Assembly: GCA_017436705.1 (NCBI GenBank)
Contig: JAFSCP010000014.1
Span: forward strand, 1 to 32,295
Length of the DNA: 32,295 nt
Reading direction: 5' to 3'
From: Bacillota bacterium
GTDB lineage: Bacteria > Bacillota > Clostridia > Peptostreptococcales > Anaerovoracaceae
The position numbers and the translations under genes are program-made. The stretch's first letter is position 1. Each line of letters opens with the position of its first letter. Shown here piece after piece: positions 23,589 through 32,162 of this stretch. Below the pieces are notes generated by a model. It was not told the origin of the DNA. It worked only from the letters and a program-made list of their open reading frames with translations, and made no database searches.

Positions 23589-25964
23589 ATGAATAAAAAG
23601 GGACTTAAAGTTTTAGAGTACAACAAAATAATAGAACTCTTAAAGTCTCAGGCCGGCTCGGTTATGGCCAAGGAAAGACTTGGTGCCCTCATGCCGTCAG
23701 ACGACATCAATGTTGTCAGGGACGGACTGGCGGAAACTTCCGAGGCGGTCACTGTTATCGTGCGCAAAGGAGCCCTTCCGGTGGGCCAGCTTTATGATAT
23801 CGAGGCTGCCCTTCATTTTGCACGCAAAGGAGGTTCACTTACCATGCGCCAGCTTCTCCAGGTGCTTTATAACCTGAGAGTTGCAAGCAATGTGGTGACT
23901 TTCCTCAAAGGCGACCTGCCGCCTCTGCCGATTATCAACGCCATGGCGGAAGTAATCGTTACTTTCCCAAGACTGGCTGAGCGTATCGACAGATGCATCA
24001 TTTCCGAGGATGAAATGGCCGACAGCGCTTCACCTGAGCTTAAGAGCATCAGACGTGAAATCGTCCGTCAGAACGATGCCATCAGAAACAGGCTCAACAA
24101 CATCCTCAATTCAAGCACCAACAGGACAATTCTCCAGGATGCCATCGTCACCATGCGTGACGGCAGATATGTAGTGCCGGTAAAGGCAGAGCACAGAGGC
24201 AAAGTTCCCGGCATTGTACACGACCAGTCAGGTACAGGGGCTACACTCTTTATCGAGCCTCAGGTAATAGTGGAGCTTAACAACAAGCTGCGCGAGCTGG
24301 AACTGGCAGAAAAAGCAGAAATCGAAAGAATTCTGGCGGAGCTTTCCGGAGCCGTGGCGGAGCATTTCCACGACATTATAAACAATCAGAAAATACTCAT
24401 TGAACTGGATATAATTTTTGCTAAAGGCAAGCTTTCATGCAGCATGCATGCAGAGGCGCCGGCAATTGATGAAGCTGGTTATCTGGACCTGAGACAGGCC
24501 CGCCACCCGCTTATCGACCCTAAAAAAGTTGTTCCGATCAATGTATCAATAGGTAAAAATTACAGCACGCTGGTAATCACCGGACCGAATACGGGCGGTA
24601 AGACAGTAACTCTTAAGACCATGGGCTTGTTGGCCATGATGACTCAGAGCGGGCTGCACATACCGGCGGCTGAGACCAGCAGAATGCCGATTTTTAAGGA
24701 CATTTTTGCTGATATAGGTGACGAGCAGAGCATTGAGCAGAGCTTGAGTACTTTCTCGTCCCACATGAGAAATACAGTGGAGTTGGTTGAAAAAGCCGGC
24801 GGCAGCACACTGGTCCTTCTGGACGAACTTGGTGCGGGTACTGACCCGACTGAAGGTGCAGCCCTTGCAATTGCAATCCTTGAAACCCTTGCGGCTCAGG
24901 GAGCGACTACAGTGGCAACCACCCACTACAATGAACTTAAAAAATATGCACTTTCCACACCGGGCGTCGAAAACGCTTCCATGGAATTCAATGTGGAAAC
25001 TCTCAGCCCGACTTACAGGCTTTCCATAGGGATTCCGGGTAAGTCCAATGCTTTCGAGATTTCCCGCAAGTTGGGTCTGCCGGGCCAGATTATCGACAGA
25101 GCCAACCAGCTTCTTGAAAAGGGCGACATCGAGTTCGAAGATGTAATCAGCGCTATCGAGGCCGACAAAAAGCGTGCCGAAGACGAGCGTGACGAAGCAA
25201 TCATGCTGAGCATTTCCATGAAGAAGCAGAAGGAAGACCTGGAGCGCAGGGAAAAACTTCTGGAAAAGCGCGAGAAAGAAGTGCTTGAAAAGGCCAAGGA
25301 AGAAGCGAGAGCCCTTATCAAGGAGGCTAAGGAAACAGCCAGTGAAGTTCAGAAAGAGCTTAAGAGCCTGGCCAAGGTTCAGAGCCTGGGCGAGCGCAAC
25401 AAGCGCCTTGAAGGCAGCAAGAAAAAGCTTAAAGAAAGCGAAGACAGGTATTCCGGCGGCATCAGACGTGAGGTCAACGAAAATCCTGTAAGTATAGATG
25501 ATGTTCAGATTGGTGACAGAGTCAAACTGCTTACCCTGGACCAGAACGGTGAAGTTCTCACACTTCCTGACGATAACGGAAACCTGATGGTCAAGGTTGG
25601 CATCATGAAAATCAATGTGAACATCACCGACCTGATGATGATAAACGACGGCAAGAAGAAAAAGCAGCCTTCCGGCAAGGGCCAGTACGGCAGCCTTTAC
25701 AAGGCAAAGGCCATGACTGCAGCAACTTCAATCAACGTTGTCGGAAAGAATCTGGACGATGCTACCATGGAAGTGGACAAGTACCTGGACGATGCCTACA
25801 TGGCAGGTCTGAAGGAAGTGAGCATCATCCACGGCCGCGGTGCAGGAATTCTGCAGAACGGCCTGCGCCAGCTTTTCAGGAAGCACAGGCTTGTGGCGTC
25901 CTACCGCAAGGGTGCGTACAATGAAGGCGGCGACGGTGTTACAATCGTTAAACTGAAAGAGTAA
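23589..25964 (+). CDS. mutS2: Endonuclease/ribosome-rescue ATPase MutS2
   Basis: A 791-residue MutS-related ATPase. The N-terminal core and clamp lead to Walker A TGPNTGGKT (about 331-339, K338), the SxxS motif (SLSTFSSHMRN) and Walker B LVLLDELGAGTDPTEG (D412). A coiled, charged linker (about 515-625) is followed by a KOW-like strand region and the C-terminal Smr nuclease domain (about 713-791) with HGRGAG (H748). In Bacillus, MutS2 recognises collided ribosomes and splits them; in other species it limits recombination. All key residues are present. The start has only a weak binding site, so translation is probably coupled to zapA. Confidence 0.96.
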   Translation: MNKKGLKVLEYNKIIELLKSQAGSVMAKERLGALMPSDDINVVRDGLAETSEAVTVIVRKGALPVGQLYDIEAALHFARKGGSLTMRQLLQVLYNLRVASNVVTFLKGDLPPLPIINAMAEVIVTFPRLAERIDRCIISEDEMADSASPELKSIRREIVRQNDAIRNRLNNILNSSTNRTILQDAIVTMRDGRYVVPVKAEHRGKVPGIVHDQSGTGATLFIEPQVIVELNNKLRELELAEKAEIERILAELSGAVAEHFHDIINNQKILIELDIIFAKGKLSCSMHAEAPAIDEAGYLDLRQARHPLIDPKKVVPINVSIGKNYSTLVITGPNTGGKTVTLKTMGLLAMMTQSGLHIPAAETSRMPIFKDIFADIGDEQSIEQSLSTFSSHMRNTVELVEKAGGSTLVLLDELGAGTDPTEGAALAIAILETLAAQGATTVATTHYNELKKYALSTPGVENASMEFNVETLSPTYRLSIGIPGKSNAFEISRKLGLPGQIIDRANQLLEKGDIEFEDVISAIEADKKRAEDERDEAIMLSISMKKQKEDLERREKLLEKREKEVLEKAKEEARALIKEAKETASEVQKELKSLAKVQSLGERNKRLEGSKKKLKESEDRYSGGIRREVNENPVSIDDVQIGDRVKLLTLDQNGEVLTLPDDNGNLMVKVGIMKINVNITDLMMINDGKKKKQPSGKGQYGSLYKAKAMTAATSINVVGKNLDDATMEVDKYLDDAYMAGLKEVSIIHGRGAGILQNGLRQLFRKHRLVASYRKGAYNEGGDGVTIVKLKE

Positions 25965-25984
25965 GACATAAGGAGTGAGGCACA

Positions 25985-26425
25985 ATGTATATAGTCAGCG
26001 GATGTCTGCTTGGACATAATTGTAAATATAACGGCGGCAATAATGCCAACGAAGAAGTAATAAAGTTCTGTGAGACTCACAGGCACGTAGCGGTCTGCCC
26101 TGAATGCGCGGGCAAACTGCCGACGCCCCGTCCGCCTGCAGAAATCAGAGGACCGAGGGTAATCAATATTGAAGGAAAGAATGTGACCGAAGAGTTCAGA
26201 ATCGGTGCAGAAATTTCTCTTAACACAGCGCTGCAGCTTGCCAGAATAACCGGCGAAGAAATTGAAGGTGCAATCCTCAAGGCAAACAGCCCGTCCTGTG
26301 GGTACGGCCAGATTTATGACGGTACTTTCACAGGAACCCTGACAGAAGGCAACGGAATCTTTGCTGAAATGCTGCATGGCGAAGGAATCGAAATCATAAC
26401 CGAAAAGGAGACAATAAAATGGTAA
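25985..26425 (+). CDS. DUF523-family protein
   Basis: A 146-residue protein with the DUF523 (YbbK-like) pattern: V-S-G-C7-L-L-G-x-x-C13-x-Y-x-G, a CPEC motif, the PRPPAEI segment and KANSPSCGYG. Conserved cysteines suggest metal or iron-sulfur binding, but no function is established for the family. AAGGAGTGAGG precedes the ATG. The last codons overlap argS by 7 nt. Confidence 0.9.
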   Translation: MYIVSGCLLGHNCKYNGGNNANEEVIKFCETHRHVAVCPECAGKLPTPRPPAEIRGPRVINIEGKNVTEEFRIGAEISLNTALQLARITGEEIEGAILKANSPSCGYGQIYDGTFTGTLTEGNGIFAEMLHGEGIEIITEKETIKW

Positions 26426-28131
26426 ACTTTAAAGAAGAAATTGCTAAGTTAATTGCTGCTGAAGTCACAGACCTGGAGCTGGCAGAAATTCAGAGCATGA
26501 TAGAAGTTCCCCAAGATTCCAAAATGGGTGACTATGCTTTCCCTTGCTTCAAACTTGCAAAAGTTATGAGAAAGGCACCGCCTCTCATCGCCAAGGGCAT
26601 CGCAGAAAAAATCGCAGAAAACACAATGTTTGAAAAGGTTGAACAGGTAAACGCGTATGTAAACATGTTCATTTCCAGGGAAGCACTTGTTAAGGACGTA
26701 GTTGATGCTGTTATGGCAGAAGGTGCAGAATACGGCAAGACAAATATCGGTAATGGCGGCAATGTAGTTGTTGACTTCTCATCCCCTAACATTGCGAAAC
26801 CTTTCCACATCGGTCACATCAGATCCACAGTAATCGGCAACTCCATCAGCAAGCTTTACAGAGCACTTGGTTACAACGTAATCGGCGTAAACCACCTTGG
26901 TGACTACGGTACTCAGTTCGGTAAGATGATCGTTGCTTACAGACACTGGGGCAACAGAGAAGATGTAATCAACGAGCCTATCAAGACTCTTCTTGCATAC
27001 TACACCAAATTCCACGTTGAGGCTGAAACTCACCCTGAACTTGAGGACGAAGCAAGAGAAACTTTCGCAAGACTGGAAGCCGGCGAACCTGAAGAAAAGG
27101 AACTCTGGCAGTGGTTCAGAGACGAATCCCTCAAGGAATTCAACAGAGTATATGACATGCTCGGCATCACTTTCGAATCCTACGCAGGCGAATCTTTCTA
27201 CTCCGACAAGATGCCTGCAGTAATCGCAGAAATGAGAGAAAAGAACCTTCTGGTGCCTTCCGAAGGCGCAGAAATTGTTGAACTTCAGCAGTACGGTCTG
27301 ACCGACGCTCCTGTTCTCAAGTCCGACGGTTCTTCCATCTATATCACAAGAGACATCGCTGCAGCCAAGTACAGAATGGATACTTATAACTTCGTAAAGG
27401 ACATCTATGTAGTAGCTTCCCAGCAGAACCTCCACTTCCAGCAGCTTAAGAAAATCGTTGAGCTCATGGGCTACGACTGGTGCAAGGACATCATCCACGT
27501 ACCTTTCGGCCTTGTAAGCCTGGAAGAAGGCACAATGTCCACAAGACACGGCAGAGTAGTTTTCCTGGAAGACGTACTCACAAGAGCTGTTGAGCAGACT
27601 AAGGAAATCATCAGAGAAAAGGGCGTAAATACTGAAAACATCGATGAAACAGCTAAGATTGTAGGTATCGGTGCAGTAGTATTCAACGAACTTTCCAACA
27701 ACAGAATCAAGGACTACGTATTCTCCTGGAACAAGGTTCTCGACTTCAACGGCGAAACAGGTCCTTACGTTCAGTACACTTATGCAAGATGTGCCAGCGT
27801 TCTGAGAAATGCAGGCGAAGAAGCAGTGAAAGCTGCTCAGGCAGGCATCAAGGCGCAGTACATCACAAGCGAAAGCGCATTCGCACTGGCTAAACTTATC
27901 TACAGACTTCCTCAGGTTGTAATCGAAGCTGCAGAAAAGTACGAACCATCAATCGTTACAAGACACCTTGTGGACATAGCACAGGGATTCAACAGATTCT
28001 ACCACGATGAACACATTCTGGTGGACAACGAAGAAGAAAAGGCAGCTAAGCTTGCTCTGGTACTTGCAGCAAAGACTGCAATCAGAAACGGCCTGGCATT
28101 ACTCGGAATGGAAGCTCCGGAAAGGATGTAA
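26419..28131 (+). CDS. argS: Arginine-tRNA ligase ArgS
   Basis: A 570-residue class I synthetase that charges tRNA-Arg. N-terminal Add-1 domain (about 1-110), then the Rossmann core with NIAKPFHIGHIRST (H130-I-G-H133) and the KMSKS-equivalent loop GTMSTRHG (M373 on), and a C-terminal all-helical DALR anticodon-binding domain (about 450-570). The ATG follows AAGGAGA and overlaps the end of the DUF523 gene. Codon bias is strong, as in pheS and pheT. Confidence 0.97.
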   Translation: MVNFKEEIAKLIAAEVTDLELAEIQSMIEVPQDSKMGDYAFPCFKLAKVMRKAPPLIAKGIAEKIAENTMFEKVEQVNAYVNMFISREALVKDVVDAVMAEGAEYGKTNIGNGGNVVVDFSSPNIAKPFHIGHIRSTVIGNSISKLYRALGYNVIGVNHLGDYGTQFGKMIVAYRHWGNREDVINEPIKTLLAYYTKFHVEAETHPELEDEARETFARLEAGEPEEKELWQWFRDESLKEFNRVYDMLGITFESYAGESFYSDKMPAVIAEMREKNLLVPSEGAEIVELQQYGLTDAPVLKSDGSSIYITRDIAAAKYRMDTYNFVKDIYVVASQQNLHFQQLKKIVELMGYDWCKDIIHVPFGLVSLEEGTMSTRHGRVVFLEDVLTRAVEQTKEIIREKGVNTENIDETAKIVGIGAVVFNELSNNRIKDYVFSWNKVLDFNGETGPYVQYTYARCASVLRNAGEEAVKAAQAGIKAQYITSESAFALAKLIYRLPQVVIEAAEKYEPSIVTRHLVDIAQGFNRFYHDEHILVDNEEEKAAKLALVLAAKTAIRNGLALLGMEAPERM

Positions 28132-28132
28132 C

Positions 28133-29002
28133 ATGCGGTATATCGGCGATATTTACAGACCTCCAAGTGAGGCGTACAGCCTGCTGGTGCAGGTAACAAT
28201 CGGCTGCACACACAATAAATGCACCTTCTGCAATATGTATAAGGCGAAACAATTCAAGGTCCGCGATCCTAAGGAAGTTTTTGAGGATCTCGAATGGGCG
28301 AGAGCGCACTACCGCAAGGTGGAAAGAATTTTCCTCTGTGACGGGGACGCTCTGGCTCTGGCAAACAACAAGCTCATTCCGATTCTGGACTATATCAGAG
28401 AACATTTTCCTGAATGTGAAAGAGTTACAACTTACGGCAGAGCCACTGCAGTTATGCGCAAGACTGACGAAGAACTCCGCCAGCTGAAGGAACATGGCCT
28501 TGAAATGGTATACATGGGCGCTGAATCCGGCAGCCCTGCAGTTCTTGAAAAAATCTGCAAGGGCGAAACAAGGGAAGACCTCATCAGAGGCGTGCAGCGT
28601 CTGGAAGAGGCAGGAATCAAGACTTCCGTTACTTTCATCAATGGTCTTGACCCTGAAAACTGGGAGGATCATGCAATCCAGACAGGCACAATGATAACTG
28701 AAATGAACGCGTCATACGTGAGCCTGCTCACACTGATGCTTCAGCCGCCTGCACCGATGTTCTATGAATATACTTCCGGCAATTTCAAGCCGCTGACAGC
28801 TGAAGAGGTTCTGGCTGAAACATGCCTGATGCTCAAGCATGCCAGACCTTCCAAGCCTTGTGTTTTCAGAAGCAACCATGCATCCAACTACGTTTCCCTC
28901 CGCGGAAACCTGCCTATGGACAATGAGGCAATGATTGCATCTCTGAAACGCTGCATGGAAGACAGAGGACTTTTAAAAGACGAAAGGTTCAGAATGCTGT
29001 AA
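28133..29002 (+). CDS. Radical SAM protein
   Basis: A 289-residue radical SAM enzyme. The cluster-binding site is C25-x4-C30-x2-C33 (CTHNKCTFCNMYK), a spacing different from the usual CX3CX2C. LCDGDALAL, MVYMGAESGS and TFINGLDPENWEDH are typical strand ends of the TIM-barrel. The ATG at 28133 lies 1 nt after the argS stop, with AAAGGATG upstream; an earlier in-frame start would overlap argS by over 100 nt and is rejected. The substrate is unknown; some relatives are annotated as coproporphyrinogen- or YgiQ-like, but I cannot assign one. Confidence 0.85.
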   Translation: MRYIGDIYRPPSEAYSLLVQVTIGCTHNKCTFCNMYKAKQFKVRDPKEVFEDLEWARAHYRKVERIFLCDGDALALANNKLIPILDYIREHFPECERVTTYGRATAVMRKTDEELRQLKEHGLEMVYMGAESGSPAVLEKICKGETREDLIRGVQRLEEAGIKTSVTFINGLDPENWEDHAIQTGTMITEMNASYVSLLTLMLQPPAPMFYEYTSGNFKPLTAEEVLAETCLMLKHARPSKPCVFRSNHASNYVSLRGNLPMDNEAMIASLKRCMEDRGLLKDERFRML

Positions 29003-30520
29003 ATGAAAATTTTACTGACAACACTCAACTCCAAATACGTTCACTCCAATCTGGCGCTGAAGTACCTTTACACCGTGGTGGCAGGGGAATACAGCGATGT
29101 TGAAGTGCGCGAATATACCATAAATAACGATTCGGATTACGTCTATTCGGAACTTGTAAGAGCAAACTATGACATGGTTTGCTTTTCTTGCTACATCTGG
29201 AATATTGAGCAGATAAAGATTCTGGGACGTGAGCTGAAACTTGCAAAACCGGAGATTAAAATCTGCGTTGGCGGTCCGGAGGTAAGTTACTGCGGTCCTG
29301 AATTCGCAAGGGAAAACCCATGGGCAGACTTCATTCTCTGCGGAGAAGGAGAGTACCCGTTCTACAGGTTCTGTCAGGTCTTAAATGAGCCTCTGAGGGC
29401 CTTTGAGACCGTTCCCGGACTGATTTACCGCCAGGACGGAAAAATCTACGTAAACTGCCAGATTGAGCCTATGGACTTCAATCTGATACCTTTCCCGTAC
29501 TCCATACTGGACTGCGAGGAGGACAGAGTGGTTTACTACGAATCTTCCAGAGGTTGTCCTTTCGGCTGTTCCTACTGCCTCAGTGCAGCAGAGCGGGGCG
29601 TAAGGGCGCTGGACATGGACCGGGTAAAGAGCGAAATCGGCTATTTTATCTACAAAAAAGTAATGCAGGTCAAGTTCATCGACAGGACTTTCAATTACGA
29701 TAAAAACAGGGCCTACGAGATTTTCAGGTACATAATGGACAGCGACAACGGCGTGACCAATTTCCATTTCGAAATCTGCGCAGACCTGCTGGATGACAGA
29801 ACCATGGAACTGCTTAAAGGCGCACGCAGAGGACTCTTCGACTTTGAAATCGGCATTCAGTCCTGCAACCCGCAGACTCTCATGGCCATTAACCGCAAGG
29901 AAAACGTCTACCCGGTGCTCTACAACACCGAGCGCCTGGTGAAGATGGGCAACATCCACGTACATGTGGACCTGATTGCAGGTCTTCCGTATGAGACCTA
30001 TGAGCTTTTCGGGCGGTCATTCAACAAAGTCTATGACCTGAAGGCAGATGCACTTCAGCTGGGATTTCTGAAGGTTCTGGCAGGAACGCCGCTGGCAAGG
30101 CAGCTTCAGGCCCACGGAATCGTATACCGGGACCATGCACCTTATGAAGTAATTGCTACTGATTATATAAAGGCAGAAGAACTGGTACGTCTCAAGATGA
30201 TTGAAAACATGGTCGATATTTACTATAACCGCGGCGGTTATACAAAGACCCTGGACTATCTGATGGGCGCTCTGGGTAAAGGTGCTTTCGGCTTTTTCGA
30301 AGCGCTGGCTGACTTCTATTATGAAAGCGGTTTCCAGCACGCAAGCCGCAAAAAAGAAGACCAGTACCGTATAATGTTTAAGTTTGCACGGAAACTGTCA
30401 ACGGACGGAACCGTGCCTCAGGCAGATATAAAGGCTCTGGCCACGCTGGATGAAGACATGCAGCAGGCCATGAACCCTGATACATATAAAAGATTTTTAA
30501 GAAAAGGTTGGGAAATATGA
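29003..30520 (+). CDS. B12-binding radical SAM protein (DUF4080-type)
   Basis: A 505-residue protein. The N-terminal domain (about 1-140) has a cobalamin-binding-like Rossmann fold (SKYVHSNLALKYL, VCFSCYIWNIEQ, ICVGGPEVSY, FILCGEGE). The radical SAM core has C185-P-F-G-C189-S-Y-C192 (CX3CX2C), then FIDRTFNYDKNRA and DLIAGLPYETYE. The C-terminal 130 residues match the DUF4080 type. It may perform a B12-dependent methylation or rearrangement of an unknown substrate. It directly follows the first radical SAM gene with no gap and ends in an ATGA overlap with the TPR gene, so they are co-translated. Confidence 0.85.
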   Translation: MKILLTTLNSKYVHSNLALKYLYTVVAGEYSDVEVREYTINNDSDYVYSELVRANYDMVCFSCYIWNIEQIKILGRELKLAKPEIKICVGGPEVSYCGPEFARENPWADFILCGEGEYPFYRFCQVLNEPLRAFETVPGLIYRQDGKIYVNCQIEPMDFNLIPFPYSILDCEEDRVVYYESSRGCPFGCSYCLSAAERGVRALDMDRVKSEIGYFIYKKVMQVKFIDRTFNYDKNRAYEIFRYIMDSDNGVTNFHFEICADLLDDRTMELLKGARRGLFDFEIGIQSCNPQTLMAINRKENVYPVLYNTERLVKMGNIHVHVDLIAGLPYETYELFGRSFNKVYDLKADALQLGFLKVLAGTPLARQLQAHGIVYRDHAPYEVIATDYIKAEELVRLKMIENMVDIYYNRGGYTKTLDYLMGALGKGAFGFFEALADFYYESGFQHASRKKEDQYRIMFKFARKLSTDGTVPQADIKALATLDEDMQQAMNPDTYKRFLRKGWEI

Positions 30521-31539
30521 GTATAGAAAAGAAAGACAGAATATATCAGTTCCTGGAACCTCATCTCAAAGAAATGATCTTTGATGAGCTTTCCTACAAG
30601 TACCTTGAAAAGGCTGGACTTATGGACATCCTTGCCGATGTTCCCGTGCCTCTCAGAAAGGACGAACTGAACAAAATCACCACACTTTCCATTGCAAGAA
30701 GCATGGCCTTCGTAATTGGCTGCGACCCTGCGTTCAAGTATAAGGACAACTATGTTGCGTACATTCTGAGAATGTTCGACAAACGCTTCGCAGAAGCCCT
30801 TATCGCAGACGGCGTTGATGGGGCAGCAAAGAATGACTTCGACTATGCCTGCATCCAGTTCAGAGCAGCAATGCTCATCGACCCTGAAAACGTAAACGCT
30901 TACTACTGCTATGGCAGAGCTTGTAAGGACGCGTACGAAATGGGCGAAGATGAAGATTTTGTGGGCCGCTTCAAGGCAGAATCACTGGAAGCCTTCGAAG
31001 TTGCCACAATCAAAGACCCTACCCACGCTGAAGCACACTACTTCCTGGGATACGGCTACCTGAACATGGGACTCTACATCAAGGCAAAACTCACTTGGGA
31101 TGAGTTCATGAAGCTTTCTGACAACGAAGAAATGAAGAAAGAAATCGCAGAAAGACTTGACCAGCTTAAGGAACCTGTTGAAATTGAAAAAGCATACAAC
31201 CTTGTACTTGCCGGAAAATTCGAAGAAGGTATCGCAGGACTGGAAAACTACAAAGACGGACAGTACAGCCATTGGTGGCCGCTGTGGTACTACCTTGGTG
31301 CAGCATACGCAGGTCTTGAAAGAGACGAAGAAGCAGTTGAGGCTTTCCAGAAAGTTATCAAGCTTTCACCAAGCAATGCTGAAGCAATTGAAGCTCTTGC
31401 CGGACTTTACGAAAAGCTGGGCGACAGCGAAAAGCAGCAGAAGTACGAAAAGAAGCTGGAAGTTGTAAAAGCGAACGCTGAAGCAGACCGCAAGCTGAAA
31501 GAAGAAATGGAAGCACAGCCTGCTACAGCACTTAACTAA
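30517..31539 (+). CDS. TPR-repeat protein
   Basis: A 340-residue soluble protein with an N-terminal helical region (about 1-90) and TPR-like helix pairs: ACIQFRAAMLIDPENVNAYYCYGRA, ATIKDPTHAEAHYFLGYGY and AVEAFQKVIKLSPSNAEAIEALAGLY, the last two carrying the A-x-P/L-x-N pattern. No signal peptide. ATG at 30517 overlaps the preceding stop (ATGA); AAAAGG is upstream. It probably scaffolds protein-protein contacts; the partner is unknown, but coupling to the radical SAM gene suggests a shared job. Confidence 0.8.
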   Translation: MSIEKKDRIYQFLEPHLKEMIFDELSYKYLEKAGLMDILADVPVPLRKDELNKITTLSIARSMAFVIGCDPAFKYKDNYVAYILRMFDKRFAEALIADGVDGAAKNDFDYACIQFRAAMLIDPENVNAYYCYGRACKDAYEMGEDEDFVGRFKAESLEAFEVATIKDPTHAEAHYFLGYGYLNMGLYIKAKLTWDEFMKLSDNEEMKKEIAERLDQLKEPVEIEKAYNLVLAGKFEEGIAGLENYKDGQYSHWWPLWYYLGAAYAGLERDEEAVEAFQKVIKLSPSNAEAIEALAGLYEKLGDSEKQQKYEKKLEVVKANAEADRKLKEEMEAQPATALN

Positions 31540-31551
31540 AAGAATGTATAA

Positions 31552-31604
31552 AAGCCCCCAAAACGGGGAATACCAACGATGTAAACCACTCGCTTAGGGG
31601 GCTT
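31552..31604. terminator. Stem between TPR gene and tRNA promoter
   Basis: AAGCCCCC (31552-31559) pairs with GGGGGCTT (31597-31604) around a 37-nt loop. CCCC can instead pair with GGGG (31565-31568). On the plus strand no U run follows at once, but on the minus strand the stem is followed by TTTTAT, like a terminator. It ends the TPR transcript region and insulates the tRNA promoter. Confidence 0.5.
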
Positions 31605-31610
31605 GAAAAA

Positions 31611-31632
31611 TATTTTAAAAATTTTTAAAATA
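31611..31632. promoter_or_regulatory. 22-bp A/T palindrome, probable UP element
   Basis: Bases 31611-31632 form a perfect 22-bp palindrome made only of A and T, ending 4 nt before the -35 hexamer. A-tracts in this position bind the alpha subunit C-terminal domain of RNA polymerase and boost stable RNA promoters. Confidence 0.6.
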
Positions 31633-31636
31633 GGGG

Positions 31637-31665
31637 TTGACATTTCTGCACTCTTAGTCTATAAT
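31637..31665 (+). promoter_or_regulatory. Consensus promoter of the tRNA cluster
   Basis: TTGACA (31637-31642), 17 nt, TATAAT (31660-31665): a full consensus sigma-A promoter. Transcription should start near 31672, about 34 nt before tRNA-Asn. It is the strongest promoter in the window. Confidence 0.92.
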
Positions 31666-31705
31666 TATCAATGTTGTCGGCAGTAAATACTGACAAGCAA
31701 AACTT

Positions 31706-31780
31706 TCCGGGGTAGCTCAATGGTGGAGCAGGCGGCTGTTAACCGCAAGGTCGAGGGTTCGAGCCCCTCCCCCGGAGCCA
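31706..31780 (+). tRNA. tRNA-Asn (GTT)
   Basis: Cloverleaf with acceptor TCCGGGG pairing CCCCGGA, anticodon loop CTGTTAA (GTT), T-arm GAGGG-TTCGAGC-CCCTC, discriminator G and encoded CCA (31778-31780). The first anticodon-stem pair is G-A, a mild oddity. Confidence 0.95.
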
Positions 31781-31790
31781 TTAAAGTTTT

Positions 31791-31879
31791 GCCGGAGTGG
31801 CGGAATTGGCAGACGCACAGGACTTAAAATCCTGCGATCCTTACCGATCGTACCGGTTCGACCCCGGTCTCCGGCACCA
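31791..31879 (+). tRNA. tRNA-Leu (TAA)
   Basis: Class II tRNA of 89 nt with acceptor GCCGGAG/CTCCGGC, anticodon loop CTTAAAA (TAA), a long variable arm (GATCCTTACCGATCG), T-arm ACCGG-TTCGACC-CCGGT and encoded CCA. It lies 10 nt after tRNA-Asn, in the same transcript. Confidence 0.95.
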
Positions 31880-31902
31880 TCTTTAAAAAAGGCAACGAAT
31901 GT

Positions 31903-31921
31903 GGGCATAAGCCCGTTTTTT
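31903..31921 (+). terminator. Short hairpin with T run after tRNA-Leu
   Basis: GGGC-ATAA-GCCC followed by G and six T is a short terminator-like hairpin between tRNA-Leu and tRNA-fMet. With only 4 GC pairs it is probably leaky, so the initiator tRNA may be made by read-through; a TATAAT at 31926 could also support its own start, though no -35 is seen. Confidence 0.5.
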
Positions 31922-31942
31922 ATTCATATAATATATTGATGA

Positions 31943-32018
<76 letters not shown>

Positions 32019-32019
32019 A

Positions 32020-32077
32020 GTAAGTTCAGCAGATGCAATAAAGCATCTGCTTTTTTTATTGCATCTGCCGGACTTAC
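32020..32077. repeat. Larger palindrome overlapping the terminator
   Basis: Bases 32020-32042 pair with 32055-32077 (23 positions, with one A-C mismatch and one U-G wobble), an alternative to the terminator stem. GCATCTGC is therefore present twice on the right (32043-32050 and 32061-32068). Which fold forms is not known. Confidence 0.6.
32028..32057 (+). terminator. Terminator of the tRNA cluster
   Basis: AGCAGATGC (32028-32036) pairs with GCATCTGCT (32043-32051) around AATAAA, followed by TTTTTTT. It is 9 nt after the tRNA-fMet CCA. The same left arm can pair with a second downstream copy, see the next entry. Confidence 0.9.
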
Positions 32078-32084
32078 ACGACTG

Positions 32085-32143
32085 AGGGACGGACTTGAAC
32101 CTGTGAAGGCGTGGCAGGGAATGGCAGGTCAAGTCCTGTTCCT
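32085..32143. repeat. Hairpin built from tRNA T-arm sequence
   Basis: GGACTTGA (32091-32098) pairs with TCAAGTCC (32129-32136), CCTG with CAGG and AGGGAC with GTTCCT (one G-U). GGACTTGAACCTG is the exact reverse complement of CAGGTTCAAGTCC in tRNA-fMet, and CAGGTCAAGTCCTG is the same in direct orientation with one base missing. It looks like an inverted pair of tRNA 3'-end fragments. Confidence 0.6.
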
Positions 32144-32162
32144 GCAAATTATTTGGCTTATA

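Noticed and set aside
28007-28132. Early start for the first radical SAM gene
   Set aside because: It would overlap argS by more than 100 nt; the ATG at 28133 has a ribosome binding site and the expected N-terminus.
31717-31908. Minus-strand open frame across tRNA-Asn and tRNA-Leu
   Set aside because: It is the antisense of two tRNA genes; such frames give familiar false proteins (GRTGT- and ARTLDL-type peptides).
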